Positions 15,617 through 24,051 of a stretch of DNA of 46,670 bases are shown one piece after another (positions within the stretch are counted from its first letter, which is position 1; each line of letters begins with the position of its first letter). The notes under the pieces were generated by a model that was not told the DNA's origin, searched no databases, and saw only the letters and a program-made list of their open reading frames with translations. Source of the stretch: Actinomycetes bacterium (lineage in GTDB: Bacteria; Actinomycetota; Actinomycetes; Actinomycetales; Dermabacteraceae). The translations under genes were made by a program, and so were the position numbers. The stretch covers positions 1-46,670 of the forward strand of contig JAEWEZ010000128.1 in NCBI GenBank assembly GCA_023389045.1, given 5' to 3'.

Positions 15617-16012
15617 TTATCGGCCCGACGGAGGATCGTGCGGGGGTAACGGCGCAGCCGCATCCCTCACGGATGACGCGTCCTGATCTACCCGGGGCAA
15701 AAGCCGCAGCGACGTGGAACCGTGAGCCTGAGCATCCAGCGCCTGCAGGGCTGTGCGGGTTGCATCCACCGGTCCGGCAGCCTCCGTAATCCGGGCGCGC
15801 CCTGCCTCAGAACGCACCACCACCCAGCGGGTATTGCCGCGTCGGCGCATCCGCCCGATTTCGATGCTCCGCCCGGCGGGCAGCGGAATCAGCAGCGCCC
15901 CGCTCGGGCCCTCTTCAATGCGGTGCGCGAGCTCGGGCCGTGCCGCCACCAGCCCCGCGCGGATGGACTCGCACTGCTGATGGGCAGCCTGCTGCGATGC
16001 TGCAGATGCCAT
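15617..16012 (-). CDS. Hypothetical protein
   Basis: 131 residues with a good AGGAGG site before the ATG. Residues 1-100 look like a small alpha/beta domain (helix QQAAHQQCESIRAGLVAARPEL, then strands ALLIPLPAGRSIEIGRM and TRWVVVRSEAGRARI); the C-terminal 35 residues are Asp/Pro/Ala-rich and probably disordered. No signal peptide or membrane segment. I do not recognise it. The 248 bases between it and the YhhN gene (16013-16260) hold no gene that I can support. Confidence 0.55.
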   Translation of the reverse strand: MASAASQQAAHQQCESIRAGLVAARPELAHRIEEGPSGALLIPLPAGRSIEIGRMRRRGNTRWVVVRSEAGRARITEAAGPVDATRTALQALDAQAHGSTSLRLLPRVDQDASSVRDAAAPLPPHDPPSGR

Positions 16013-16260
16013 GGCTCCTCCTTGTCCCGCGGGGCACGCTCCGTGGGGATGATTCCCGTCCGATGGGTGTGCTCCTACGGTGGTGATCCTGCGATGCAGA
16101 GCTCGGGTCTGGTGCCGAGGCGGCGCAGATCCGGGCTAGGGCGGGCCGTTCCCGCTCCATTGTGGAGACGCTAGGGAGGGGGACTGACAAACGACACGCG
16201 CAGAACCGCGCCCGCATGACCTAGCCCCGCAAAAGGCCAGGTGGGAGGCGCGGAATTTTT

Positions 16261-17079
16261 TCAGGGCAGTTCGCGCCGTGACTCCGGGGAGGTTCGCGAC
16301 AGAACACCGAGAACGATCAGGCTCTGCCCGCTCAGATACGTGAGCATCACCCAGAAACCCTGCGCTGGCAGATGCCACCACGGGGCGAAGGTATTGAGGC
16401 CAATCATCGCGTCGGAAATAACGAAGAGGAGCGCGCCGGCTCCTGCCAGGCGGTGAACCCCGGTGGAGAGAACGGCCATGCCCACCATCAACCCGGCATA
16501 GACGGGGAGTACCGGCAGCAGCGGCCCAGCCTGCGCTGCACAGGCGCCCATCACGCCAAGGCCCAGTGCGGTGTAGCCAAGCACCGGGAGGGGGCGACGG
16601 AGCACGCTGCCTGCGCGCAGCGGCCAGAAGGCGACGCAGTAGGTGGCCTGGGCGAGCGCAAACATTCCGACCATGGCCAGGAATCCGAGGTCCTCGGGCA
16701 CGAAGGAAGGGAGGGTGTCCCCGAGGAAGGAGAAGCCGAGTCCGAGTGCCGTGTAGCGCACCACGTGGGCGCGGATTGTCCCCGGAAGAGCCTGCGGGGC
16801 GGCCGCGGTGGCGGGCGCTTCGGATGTCTCAGGGGTCTGCTCTGCCGGGCCCTTCTCGCGAGGCGCTGAGCCGCGTGCCCCGCGGGCCTCCGTGGCTGTA
16901 TCTCGAAGAACATGCCCGCGTGCATCCAGCAGGGTTGCCGCGAGCAAGGGCATTGCCGCCCACTGGGTCACGCGGGAGAGCGTTTCAGCGCCGAGGAGTT
17001 CTGCGCCCAGGTGGGTCAGGCAGACCGCGCCGAAGATGATGGCAACTGGGCGCAGACGACGACGCGGGAAGGGAGACAT
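16261..17079 (-). CDS. YhhN-family membrane protein (lysoplasmalogenase-like)
   Basis: About 272 residues, with roughly eight membrane segments. The family signature is seen in LGLGFSFLGDTLPSF (conserved Gly-Asp), GMFALAQATYCVAF (conserved Ala-Gln/His-x-x-Tyr), AVLSTGVHRLAGAGALLFVISDAMIGLNTF (conserved Ser-Asp) and the final LTYLSGQSLIVLGVL. Eukaryotic TMEM86 members hydrolyse lysoplasmalogens; bacterial substrates are mostly untested. A polar, Ala/Glu-rich loop (about residues 60-95) separates the second and third segments. Start chosen at MSPFPRRRL with positive charges before the first helix; an earlier in-frame ATG at 17124 has no better site. Confidence 0.85.
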   Translation of the reverse strand: MSPFPRRRLRPVAIIFGAVCLTHLGAELLGAETLSRVTQWAAMPLLAATLLDARGHVLRDTATEARGARGSAPREKGPAEQTPETSEAPATAAAPQALPGTIRAHVVRYTALGLGFSFLGDTLPSFVPEDLGFLAMVGMFALAQATYCVAFWPLRAGSVLRRPLPVLGYTALGLGVMGACAAQAGPLLPVLPVYAGLMVGMAVLSTGVHRLAGAGALLFVISDAMIGLNTFAPWWHLPAQGFWVMLTYLSGQSLIVLGVLSRTSPESRRELP

Positions 17080-17278
17080 GCCCTGAATCCTGCCATGGGC
17101 CGTCGAAAATCGCGGCGACGACACTGGCCAGCGCCCGATTCCGAAAAACCGGACAGATCGGTGCTGCCGGGGGAATCAGGCAGGGGCGGGCCGCGTTGGA
17201 ATCGGTTGTGGGTCGACGCGTCCTGCGTCGTCCCGTCGTCGACATCCCAACGGATCACCCCAACGGACAGGAGACACC

Positions 17279-17824
17279 ATGACCGCCACCCAGCCCACCA
17301 CCCAGACCGCTGTTCAGACCGCTCCCGAGATCGCCGTCACCGCCGTGGAGGCGCAGGTCGGCGGCTTCGTTGCCTCCCAGGAACTGGCCGAGGCCCTGCA
17401 GGCTGTGCTCACCGACATGGTCGCCCTGCACCTCGTGGGCAAGCAGGCCCACTGGAACATCGTCGGCCCGAACTTCCGTGACCTCCACCTGAACCTGGAC
17501 GAACTGGTGGACATCGCCCGAGCCGGTACCGATGAGGTCGCCGAGCGTATGCGCGCCCTGCATGTCACCCCCGATGGGCGCCCCGACCAGGTTGCTGCCG
17601 CCACCACCCTGCCGGAGTTCCCCGCCGGGGAAATCCTCACCACCGACGCCATCGGCCACGTGGTGAAGGCGATTGAGGCGGCCGTTGGCACCATGCGTCG
17701 CGTGCACGACACGGTCGACGAGAACGACCCGACCTCGACCGACCTGCTCCACAGCTACATCGAGAAGCTTGAGCAGCAGGCCTGGTTCATGGCTGCTGAG
17801 ACCTGGACCCCGAAGAAGGCCTGA
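17279..17824 (+). CDS. dps: Dps-family DNA-protecting ferritin
   Basis: 181 residues. The four-helix ferritin fold has the Dps ferroxidase residues in place: HWNIVGPNFRDLHLNLDEL (His, His, Asp across the dimer) and GTDEVAERMRAL (Asp, Glu). The first 25 residues are Thr/Gln/Ala-rich without the Lys-rich DNA-binding tail of E. coli Dps. It oxidises and stores iron with peroxide and protects DNA. CAGGAGAC precedes the ATG. The isoaspartyl peptidase gene follows 56 bases later. Confidence 0.95.
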   Translation: MTATQPTTQTAVQTAPEIAVTAVEAQVGGFVASQELAEALQAVLTDMVALHLVGKQAHWNIVGPNFRDLHLNLDELVDIARAGTDEVAERMRALHVTPDGRPDQVAAATTLPEFPAGEILTTDAIGHVVKAIEAAVGTMRRVHDTVDENDPTSTDLLHSYIEKLEQQAWFMAAETWTPKKA

Positions 17825-17880
17825 GCACGCTGAACAGTCACGCTGCTAAACGCCCCGCGGAGGAGAACGTTGCACCACCG

Positions 17881-18798
17881 GTGCAGCTGAGCTGCCACCG
17901 CGCGGAGGCCCGCCCCCGCACCCTCGTGATTCACGGGGGTGCGGGTGGTCGTATCCGCGAGTTTTCCTCCCTGGAGCGTCAGGAATTCGAGTACGGTCTG
18001 CGCCGCGCCCATGAGGCCGGCCAGGCCGTGCTCGATCGTGACGGCAGTGCCCTGGACGCCGTCTGCATCGCCGTTCAGGAACTCGAAGAGAACCCACTGT
18101 TCAACGCGGGGCGGGGCGCTGCCCTCACCGCGGATGGCCACGCCGAACTCGACGCCTCCGTGATGGACGGCAAAAGCGGCCTCGCCGGTGCGGTCGCTGC
18201 CAGCCGATACGCCCGGTCCCCGGTGTTCGCGGCGCGCGCCGTGATGGAGCAGACCGAGCATGTGCTCATCACCAACCCACCCGCCTCGCTCATCCAGACC
18301 TGGGGCCTAGAGACCGTCGAACCGGACTGGTTCATCACCGAGGCGCGACGCTCCCAGCTGGAGCGTGTTCTGCAGCGGCGAGAAGCCGCCTCTCGGCACG
18401 GCACCGTCGGGGCAGTGGCTCGCGACCATGCCGGCCACCTCGCCGCCGCCACCTCCACCGGCGGAATCACCGCCCAGTCCTTCGGGCGCATCGGCGATAG
18501 CCCCGTGATCGGTGCCGGAACCTACGCGCGCGACGGCCTGCTCGCCATCTCCTGCACCGGTGAGGGTGAAGCCTTCCTCCGTGCCGTGCTCGCCCATGAT
18601 GTGGCCGCACGCATGCGCTATGGCGGCAGGGACCTGGAGAACGCAGCCCTCGATGCCATCGAAGAGGGGCTCACCGAGCGCGGTGCAAGCGGCGGAATCA
18701 TCGCTGTGAATGCCGAGGGTGAAGCCACCCTCGCCTTCAACTCCGCCATGATGTTCGCCGCCTACACCGGCGCCGACGGCCTCGTCCTCTTCACCTGA
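17881..18798 (+). CDS. iaaA: Isoaspartyl peptidase/L-asparaginase (Ntn hydrolase)
   Basis: About 305 residues of the plant-type asparaginase family, which self-cleaves and removes isoaspartyl residues or hydrolyses asparagine. Seen: TLVIHGGAGG, EENPLFNAGRGAALT with ELDASVMDG, the cleavage site GTVG, whose Thr becomes the N-terminal nucleophile (about residue 180), and TSTGGI with GRIGDSPVIGAGTYA, the substrate loop. The start is uncertain: GTG at 17881 is the first start codon in frame after the dps stop, but the best GGAGGAG site is 15 bases upstream. A few residues of N-terminus may differ. Confidence 0.9.
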   Translation: MQLSCHRAEARPRTLVIHGGAGGRIREFSSLERQEFEYGLRRAHEAGQAVLDRDGSALDAVCIAVQELEENPLFNAGRGAALTADGHAELDASVMDGKSGLAGAVAASRYARSPVFAARAVMEQTEHVLITNPPASLIQTWGLETVEPDWFITEARRSQLERVLQRREAASRHGTVGAVARDHAGHLAAATSTGGITAQSFGRIGDSPVIGAGTYARDGLLAISCTGEGEAFLRAVLAHDVAARMRYGGRDLENAALDAIEEGLTERGASGGIIAVNAEGEATLAFNSAMMFAAYTGADGLVLFT

Positions 18799-18869
18799 GA
18801 TCTCACCTGAGACTCAGCTCGCCAGGCGCGCCACGAGGGCTGCCGCACGGGCGAGGGAGCGCGGGTGAT

Positions 18870-19832
18870 TTAACGCTGGGGGCGCCATGTCGTCGTCCCC
18901 TCCCGCGGGGCCGACGGGGCACTGGCCGTGGACGCCGATCCGGCTGAACCGAGCGGCTTCGAGCCCGTGCGGGAGGCGAGAGTTCCAGCCGGGCGCAGGG
19001 GATGCGCCGACACATAGGGATCCGCCATCACCGGGGCGTCGCCCTCGGCCTCCGGTTCGATCACAACATCACTCATATCGTGTGCGTTATCGTCCTGATG
19101 GCGTTCGAACTCTTCCGGAGGAAGCACCTTCTTCCACTGCCGGGTGCGCACCTGCGGGAGCTCCCCGGCATCGGCCAGCAGGGCCCGGTACAGCGACCAC
19201 ATCTGGAAGCAGGCGAGAACGAAGAACGGTAGCCCCACCAGCGTGATCGTCGTCTGAAAGGCATCGAGCCCGCTCTTGCCGGAGAAAACCAGCAGGGTTG
19301 CGGTGAGCAGACCGATGGCGACCGCCCAGAAGATGCGCTGTCCCAGCGGATTGAAGTCCTCATGCCCATTGGCCATCGTGTCGGTGACGAGCGCGGCGGA
19401 ATCCACCGAGGTCACGAAGAAGATGACCACGAGGATGATGGCGATAACCGAGGTGAACCCGGCCGCCGGGTAGTGCTCAAGGAAAGCGAAGAGGGACCCG
19501 GGAACGTCCTGATCCTCCACGACGGTCTTCACCAGACCACCGTCGCCATTGAGTTCAATGTCCAGGGCAGACATACCGAAGACGCCGAACCAGATCACGG
19601 AGAAGCCGGCGGGGATGGCAAGCACACCGGAGACGAATTGCCGGATGGTGCGGCCGATGTAGAACCAGCCGAGGTTTTTCAGGAGCCAGTCGGAGCCGGC
19701 TCGGGTGCCTGAGCCGATGGCGTCGGTGAACAGGATGGTGGCGAGGGAGAAAAGAATGATGATCGCCGCTGAGGCGAAGAAGATGACGGGGGATGTGCGC
19801 AGTCGGAGGGCGTCGTGTAGTCGGGTGAGCAT
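18870..19832 (-). pseudogene. BCCT-family transporter with a large in-frame internal deletion
   Basis: The frame stays open for 320 residues, but betaine/choline/carnitine transporters have 500-650. The first 55 residues look like the N-terminus with TM1 (TSPVIFFASAAIIILFSLAT, ILFTDAIGSG, LLKNLGWFYI). The next residues, GRTIRQFVSGVLAIPAGFSVIWFGVFG, belong near TM9-10 in an intact protein. The end with TSVDSAALVTDTMANG (TM11 region) and a long charged C-terminal tail is normal. About 300 residues, including the substrate-binding Trp box of TM4 and TM8, are missing. The join keeps the frame. GAGGAG precedes the ATG at 19832. It cannot be a normal BCCT carrier. Confidence 0.8.
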
Positions 19833-20026
19833 CGGGTCTGGCTCCTCGGGCCCTCCGGGGCGGAGGGCCGTCGGTCGTCGGACGGATGAACGTTTCAACT
19901 CTTCCGAGATCCGGGACGGATGTTCACCAGTGCTGGTCAGGTGCGTGTCGGATCTGGGGATAAAGCTCCGCTGCCGTGAGCGTGGTCACGTGACGGGCTC
20001 TCTGGAATAACCTCGCGACCCTTGGG

Positions 20027-20047
20027 GTTGAGTCGGGTGTACTCAAG
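20027..20047. promoter_or_regulatory. HAIR operator 1 (HspR site)
   Basis: GTTGAGT-N7-ACTCAAG, differing from the HAIR consensus CTTGAGT-N7-ACTCAAG at one base. It lies 16 bases before the -35 hexamer of dnaK. Confidence 0.85.
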
Positions 20048-20062
20048 TTTGGGCGCGAGGGT

Positions 20063-20091
20063 TTGACACTCAGCCCGCCGCGTTCTCTACT
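20063..20091 (+). promoter_or_regulatory. Vegetative promoter of dnaK
   Basis: TTGACA at 20063-20068, a 17-base spacer and TCTACT at 20086-20091 (4 of 6 to TATAAT). The -10 overlaps HAIR operator 2 and the -35 is close to HAIR operator 1, so HspR bound to either would block polymerase. The whole gap 19833-20207 otherwise has no gene. Confidence 0.7.
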
Positions 20092-20110
20092 TGAGTGCGT
20101 TCCACTCAAG
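20090..20110. promoter_or_regulatory. HAIR operator 2 (HspR site), perfect
   Basis: A perfect CTTGAGT-N7-ACTCAAG inverted repeat, overlapping the -10 region, 97 bases before the dnaK start codon. HspR is encoded at the end of the same operon, so the operon is autoregulated. Confidence 0.93.
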
Positions 20111-20207
20111 TCTTGCCGCCGGTCCCGGCGGCCGGCGGAATCACGCACAGCGCTGCGTGAGGATGTATGAACCCGTTGCGGCACCCGCCGCAGGAAGGCA
20201 GGCACCT

Positions 20208-22070
20208 ATGTCCCGTGTCGTCGGAATCGACCTCGGCACCACCAACTCCTGCGTCGCCGTCCTCGAAGGCGGCCAGCCCACCGTGATCGCCAACGCCGAG
20301 GGCGCGCGCACCACCCCCTCGGTGGTCGCGTTCTCCAAGCAGGGCGAACTGATCGTGGGCGAGCTGGCCAAGCGCCAGGCCGTCACCAACGTTGATCGCA
20401 CCATCGCCTCCGTGAAGCGCCATATGGGCACCGACTGGAGCGTGGAGATCGACGGCAAGAGCTACACCGCGCAGGAAATCTCCGCCCGCACCCTCGGCAA
20501 GCTCAAGCGCGACGCCGAGTCCTACCTGGGCGAGACCGTCACCGATGCGGTGATCACCGTCCCGGCGTACTTCAGCGACGCTGAGCGCCAGGCCACCAAG
20601 GACGCCGGCCAGATCGCTGGCCTGAACGTGCTGCGCATCATCAACGAGCCCACCGCCGCGGCCCTCGCCTACGGCCTCGAAAAGGGCAAGGACGATGAGC
20701 AGATCCTCGTCTTCGACCTCGGTGGCGGCACCTTCGACGTCTCCCTGCTCGAGGTGAGCAAGGACGAGGACGGCTCCACCATCCAGGTCCAGGCCACCGC
20801 TGGCGATAACCGCCTCGGCGGCGACGACTGGGATCAGAAGATCGTGGACTGGCTGGTCGCCCAGGTGAAGTCCAAGGAAGGCGTGGACCTCTCCAAGGAC
20901 CGCATCGCCCTGCAGCGTCTGAAGGACGCCGCGGAGCAGGCCAAGAAGGAGCTGAGCTCCTCGACCTCCACCAACATCTCCCTGCAGTACCTCTCGATGA
21001 GCGAGAACGGCCCCGTCCACCTGGACGAGAAGCTGACCCGCGCCCAGTTCGAGGACATGACCTCGGATCTGCTGGAGCGCACCAAGGCTCCGTTCCATCA
21101 GGTCATCAAGGACGCCGGGATTTCCGTATCCGACATCGACCACGTCGTGCTCGTGGGTGGCTCCACCCGTATGCCGGCCGTGACCGAGGTCGTCAAGGAA
21201 CTCACCGGTGGCAAGGAGCCCAACAAGGGTGTGAACCCCGACGAGGTCGTGGCCGTGGGTGCAGCGCTCCAGGGTGCTGTGCTGAAGGGTGAGCGTAAGG
21301 ACGTCCTGCTCATGGACGTGACCCCGCTGTCCCTCGGCATCGAGACCAAGGGCGGTGTGATGACCAAGCTCATCGAGCGCAACGCGGCCATCCCCACCAA
21401 GACCTCCGAGGTGTTCTCCACCGCCGAGGACAACCAGCCCTCCGTCGCGATCCAGGTGTTCCAGGGTGAGCGTCAGTTCACCCGCGACAACAAGCTGCTC
21501 GGCACCTTCGAGCTGACCGGCATCGCCCCGGCCCCCCGCGGCATGCCCCAGATCGAGGTGACCTTCGATATTGACTCCAACGGCATCGTGCACGTGACCG
21601 CGAAGGACCGCGGCACCGGCAATGAGCAGTCGATCCAGATCACCGGTGGCTCCGCCCTCTCCAAGGAGGACATCGACCGGATGGTGAAGGACGCCGAGGC
21701 TCACGCCGCCGAGGATCAGCAGCGCCGCGAGAACGCTGACGCCCGCAACACCCTCGAGCAGCTCGTCTACCAGGGCGAGAAGCTGCTCAAGGACAATGCG
21801 GACAAGATCCAGGACGGCGACCGCACCAAGGCGGAGGACGCCATCAAGGACGCCAAGGACACCCTCGCCAAGGAGGACGCCTCCACCGAGGAAATCACCG
21901 GCAAGCGTGACGCCCTGAACGAGGCGCTCCAGGCCGTCGGCACCGCGATCTACTCCCAGGCCCAGGCCGAAGGGGAGCAGAGCGCCGGTGAGACCGGGGC
22001 GGATTCCACCGCTCAGGACGACGACGTGGTGGACGCCGAGATCGTGGACGAGGACGAGGAGAAGAAGTGA
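20208..22070 (+). CDS. dnaK: Chaperone DnaK (Hsp70)
   Basis: 620 residues. The ATPase domain starts VVGIDLGTTNSCVAVLEGG and includes VITVPAYFSDAERQATKDAG, INEPTAAALAYG, VFDLGGGTFDVSLLE and VLVGGSTRMPAV. The linker DVLLMDVTPLSLGIET (about residue 364) leads to the peptide-binding domain and a helical lid ending in an acidic tail (VDAEIVDEDEE). It folds and rescues proteins with GrpE and the J-protein encoded next. The ATG at 20208 begins the conserved region; the longer frame upstream includes the operator. First gene of a heat-shock operon controlled by HspR. Confidence 0.98.
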   Translation: MSRVVGIDLGTTNSCVAVLEGGQPTVIANAEGARTTPSVVAFSKQGELIVGELAKRQAVTNVDRTIASVKRHMGTDWSVEIDGKSYTAQEISARTLGKLKRDAESYLGETVTDAVITVPAYFSDAERQATKDAGQIAGLNVLRIINEPTAAALAYGLEKGKDDEQILVFDLGGGTFDVSLLEVSKDEDGSTIQVQATAGDNRLGGDDWDQKIVDWLVAQVKSKEGVDLSKDRIALQRLKDAAEQAKKELSSSTSTNISLQYLSMSENGPVHLDEKLTRAQFEDMTSDLLERTKAPFHQVIKDAGISVSDIDHVVLVGGSTRMPAVTEVVKELTGGKEPNKGVNPDEVVAVGAALQGAVLKGERKDVLLMDVTPLSLGIETKGGVMTKLIERNAAIPTKTSEVFSTAEDNQPSVAIQVFQGERQFTRDNKLLGTFELTGIAPAPRGMPQIEVTFDIDSNGIVHVTAKDRGTGNEQSIQITGGSALSKEDIDRMVKDAEAHAAEDQQRRENADARNTLEQLVYQGEKLLKDNADKIQDGDRTKAEDAIKDAKDTLAKEDASTEEITGKRDALNEALQAVGTAIYSQAQAEGEQSAGETGADSTAQDDDVVDAEIVDEDEEKK

Positions 22071-22771
22071 TGACGGAGAACCAGAGCACCCCTGAGGACG
22101 CTGCGCGCCCCGGGCAGGAGCCGCGGTTCTCCTTCATCGACAAGCGGAAGGTGGACCCGACGGACGGCACTGTCCGTCCGTCGGGCCCCGCCCCCGCAGG
22201 CGAGGCCACCACGGGCAGCGAGCAGATGGATGCCATCGACGCTGAGGCCGCGGCGCTGTATGAGCAGGCCGCTGAGCTGAATGCCGAGGATGCTGCAGAG
22301 GCTGCCGCTCCCGGAGCCGCCGCCGCGACGGATGAGCGGGTTGCCGCCCTCGAAGCCCAGATCGCAGAGCTCACCGAGCAGCTCAAGCGCGATCAGGCCG
22401 AATACGTCAACTCCCGCCGCCGCATCGAAACCGCTGCCGCTGCCGGCACGGAAGCGGCTGTGGCCCGCGTGCTCACCTCCCTGATCAGTGTTCTGGACGA
22501 TGTGGAGCTGGGTCGCCAGCACGGTGACATCACCGAAGGGACCCCCTTCCACTCCATCGCCCAGAAACTGGAGGACGCCCTGCGCGTTCATGGGATGGAG
22601 CGCTACGGCGCCGTCGGTGAACCCTTCGATCCGACCCTGCACGAGGCCCTCATGCACCAGGAGGCAGAAGACCTCGAGCAGCCTGAAATTGCGATGGTCA
22701 TGCAGCCCGGATACCGCATGAAGGACCGGGTGCTGCGCCCGGCCCGCGTCGGTACTCGCGGCCCCGCCTGA
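22070..22771 (+). CDS. grpE: Nucleotide exchange factor GrpE
   Basis: 233 residues. A disordered acidic/Ala-rich N-terminus of about 75 residues is followed by a long coiled-coil helix (RVAALEAQIAELTEQLKRDQAEYVNSRRR) and the four-helix plus beta-wing part with FHSIAQKLEDALRVHGMERYGAVGEPFDPTLHEAL and MQPGYRMKDRVLRPARV, the GrpE signature. It releases ADP from DnaK. The ATG overlaps the dnaK stop (TGATG); a GTG three bases earlier is possible. Confidence 0.96.
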   Translation: MTENQSTPEDAARPGQEPRFSFIDKRKVDPTDGTVRPSGPAPAGEATTGSEQMDAIDAEAAALYEQAAELNAEDAAEAAAPGAAAATDERVAALEAQIAELTEQLKRDQAEYVNSRRRIETAAAAGTEAAVARVLTSLISVLDDVELGRQHGDITEGTPFHSIAQKLEDALRVHGMERYGAVGEPFDPTLHEALMHQEAEDLEQPEIAMVMQPGYRMKDRVLRPARVGTRGPA

Positions 22772-22792
22772 TCACCGCTGTACCCCACGGAC

Positions 22793-22824
22793 GGGGCCGG
22801 CCTCCCCTCGGGGCGGCCGGCCCC
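22793..22824 (+). terminator. Perfect hairpin between grpE and dnaJ
   Basis: GGGGCCGGCC (22793-22802) pairs exactly with GGCCGGCCCC (22815-22824), and the loop contains a second small stem (CCCC-TC-GGGG). It sits 21 bases after the grpE stop and 73 before the dnaJ start. There is no U-tract. It probably acts as a partial terminator or an mRNA end-stabiliser that sets lower dnaJ-hspR expression. Confidence 0.7.
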
Positions 22825-22897
22825 ACCCACACCCTGACCCATGTCGTCGCGCCCGAGCAGGGCGCCCCCATCGACGCTCCCGGAAGGAGACGCACCC

Positions 22898-23941
22898 ATG
22901 TCCCAGCAGGATTGGCTGGAGAAGGACTTCTACGCGATCCTCGGCGTTGCGAGCTCTGCGAGCGCCGAGGAGATCAAAAAGGCCTACCGCAAGAAGGCCC
23001 GCGCCCTGCACCCCGATCGCAACCCCGGCGATAAAGCCGCCGAAGAGAAACTGAAGCAGGTCTCGGAAGCGTACGGGGTGCTCAACAACGCTGAACAGCG
23101 CAAACAGTACGATGCGATCCGTGCCATGGGCGCTGGCGGAGCCCGCTTTGCAGCCGGTCCCGGCGGAGCCGGAGGCGCTGGATTCGAAGACATCTTCGGT
23201 GCCATGTTCGGTGGCGGTCAGGGCGGCGTTCGCTTCGGCGGAGGCGGCGGCGCCCCCGGCGGTGGCAATGCGCCCGACCTCGAGGACATCCTCAAGATGT
23301 TCGGTGGCAGCGCCGGGGGCTTCCCCGGTGCGCGCGGCGGCGCCGGTGGTTTCGGCGGCCAGGGCTTCGGCGGTGGCTTCGGGGGTGGCCCGAGCAGTGG
23401 TCAGGACATCAACGCCCGCACCCGCCTGTCCTTCCGCGATGCCGCCCTCGGCACCGAGGTGCGCTTGAGCGTGGAAGGTCGCAGCATCACCACCCGCATT
23501 CCGGCGGGAGTGCACGACGGGCAGCGCATTCGCCTGCGCGGCAAAGGCCGCCCCGGCACCGGAGGCGCTCCCCACGGCGACCTGCTGCTGACCCTCGAGG
23601 TGGAGCCGCATGAGATCTGGTCGGCCGACGGGGCAAATCTGCGGATCACCGTTCCCGTCGGTTACGACGAGGCCGTGCTCGGGGCGACCGTGGCAGTGCC
23701 GCTTCTGGACGGCGGCAGCGTGAACGTGAAGGTGCCCGCTGGCACGCCCTCGGGCCGCGCCCTGCGTGTGCGCGGCAAAGGTCTGAAGACCTCGAAGAAG
23801 ACCGGCGACCTGCTGGTCACGATCGAGGTGGCGGTGCCGCAGCGTGCCGATGGCGCGGTGAAGAAAGCCGTGGAGCAGCTGGCCGAGGCGCTCGCCGGGG
23901 AAGACCCGCGCAAGGGTCTCGCCGAGGCTGCGGCCCGCTGA
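22898..23941 (+). CDS. dnaJ: DnaJ-type co-chaperone without zinc finger (CbpA-like architecture)
   Basis: 347 residues. J domain 1-70 with the HPD motif at 38-40, a Gly/Phe/Ala-rich linker to about residue 165, then two C-terminal beta domains (ARTRLSFRDAALGTEVRL, ITTRIPAGVHDGQRIRLRGKG, DLLLTLEVEPHEIWSADG, PAGTPSGRALRVRGKGL) and a dimerising helix. The four CxxCxGxG zinc motifs of classical DnaJ are absent; there is not a single cysteine. It stimulates DnaK ATPase. GGAAGGAG precedes the ATG at 22898; the in-frame ATG at 22841 has no site. Confidence 0.93.
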   Translation: MSQQDWLEKDFYAILGVASSASAEEIKKAYRKKARALHPDRNPGDKAAEEKLKQVSEAYGVLNNAEQRKQYDAIRAMGAGGARFAAGPGGAGGAGFEDIFGAMFGGGQGGVRFGGGGGAPGGGNAPDLEDILKMFGGSAGGFPGARGGAGGFGGQGFGGGFGGGPSSGQDINARTRLSFRDAALGTEVRLSVEGRSITTRIPAGVHDGQRIRLRGKGRPGTGGAPHGDLLLTLEVEPHEIWSADGANLRITVPVGYDEAVLGATVAVPLLDGGSVNVKVPAGTPSGRALRVRGKGLKTSKKTGDLLVTIEVAVPQRADGAVKKAVEQLAEALAGEDPRKGLAEAAAR

Positions 23942-24051
23942 GCAGAGGCCCGTCGGCCGGAGAAACCCCCGCCGTCCGTCGGTCCCCGTCGGACCCACCA
24001 CCCACGAGACCACAGAAAACGCCGTCACGAACCGGGAAGGAGAACACACCC

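Noticed and set aside
16013..16260. Small gene between the hypothetical gene and yhhN
   Set aside because: Short Arg/Ser/Pro-rich frames only, no start with a ribosome site and no recognisable domain.
20091..20207. N-terminal extension of DnaK from 20091
   Set aside because: The stretch contains HAIR operator 2 and the -10 region, and conserved DnaK sequence starts at 20208.
20106..21704. 532-codon frame antisense to dnaK
   Set aside because: Shadow of a strongly conserved gene; composition (Gly/Leu/His/Asp repeats) reflects complementary codons.
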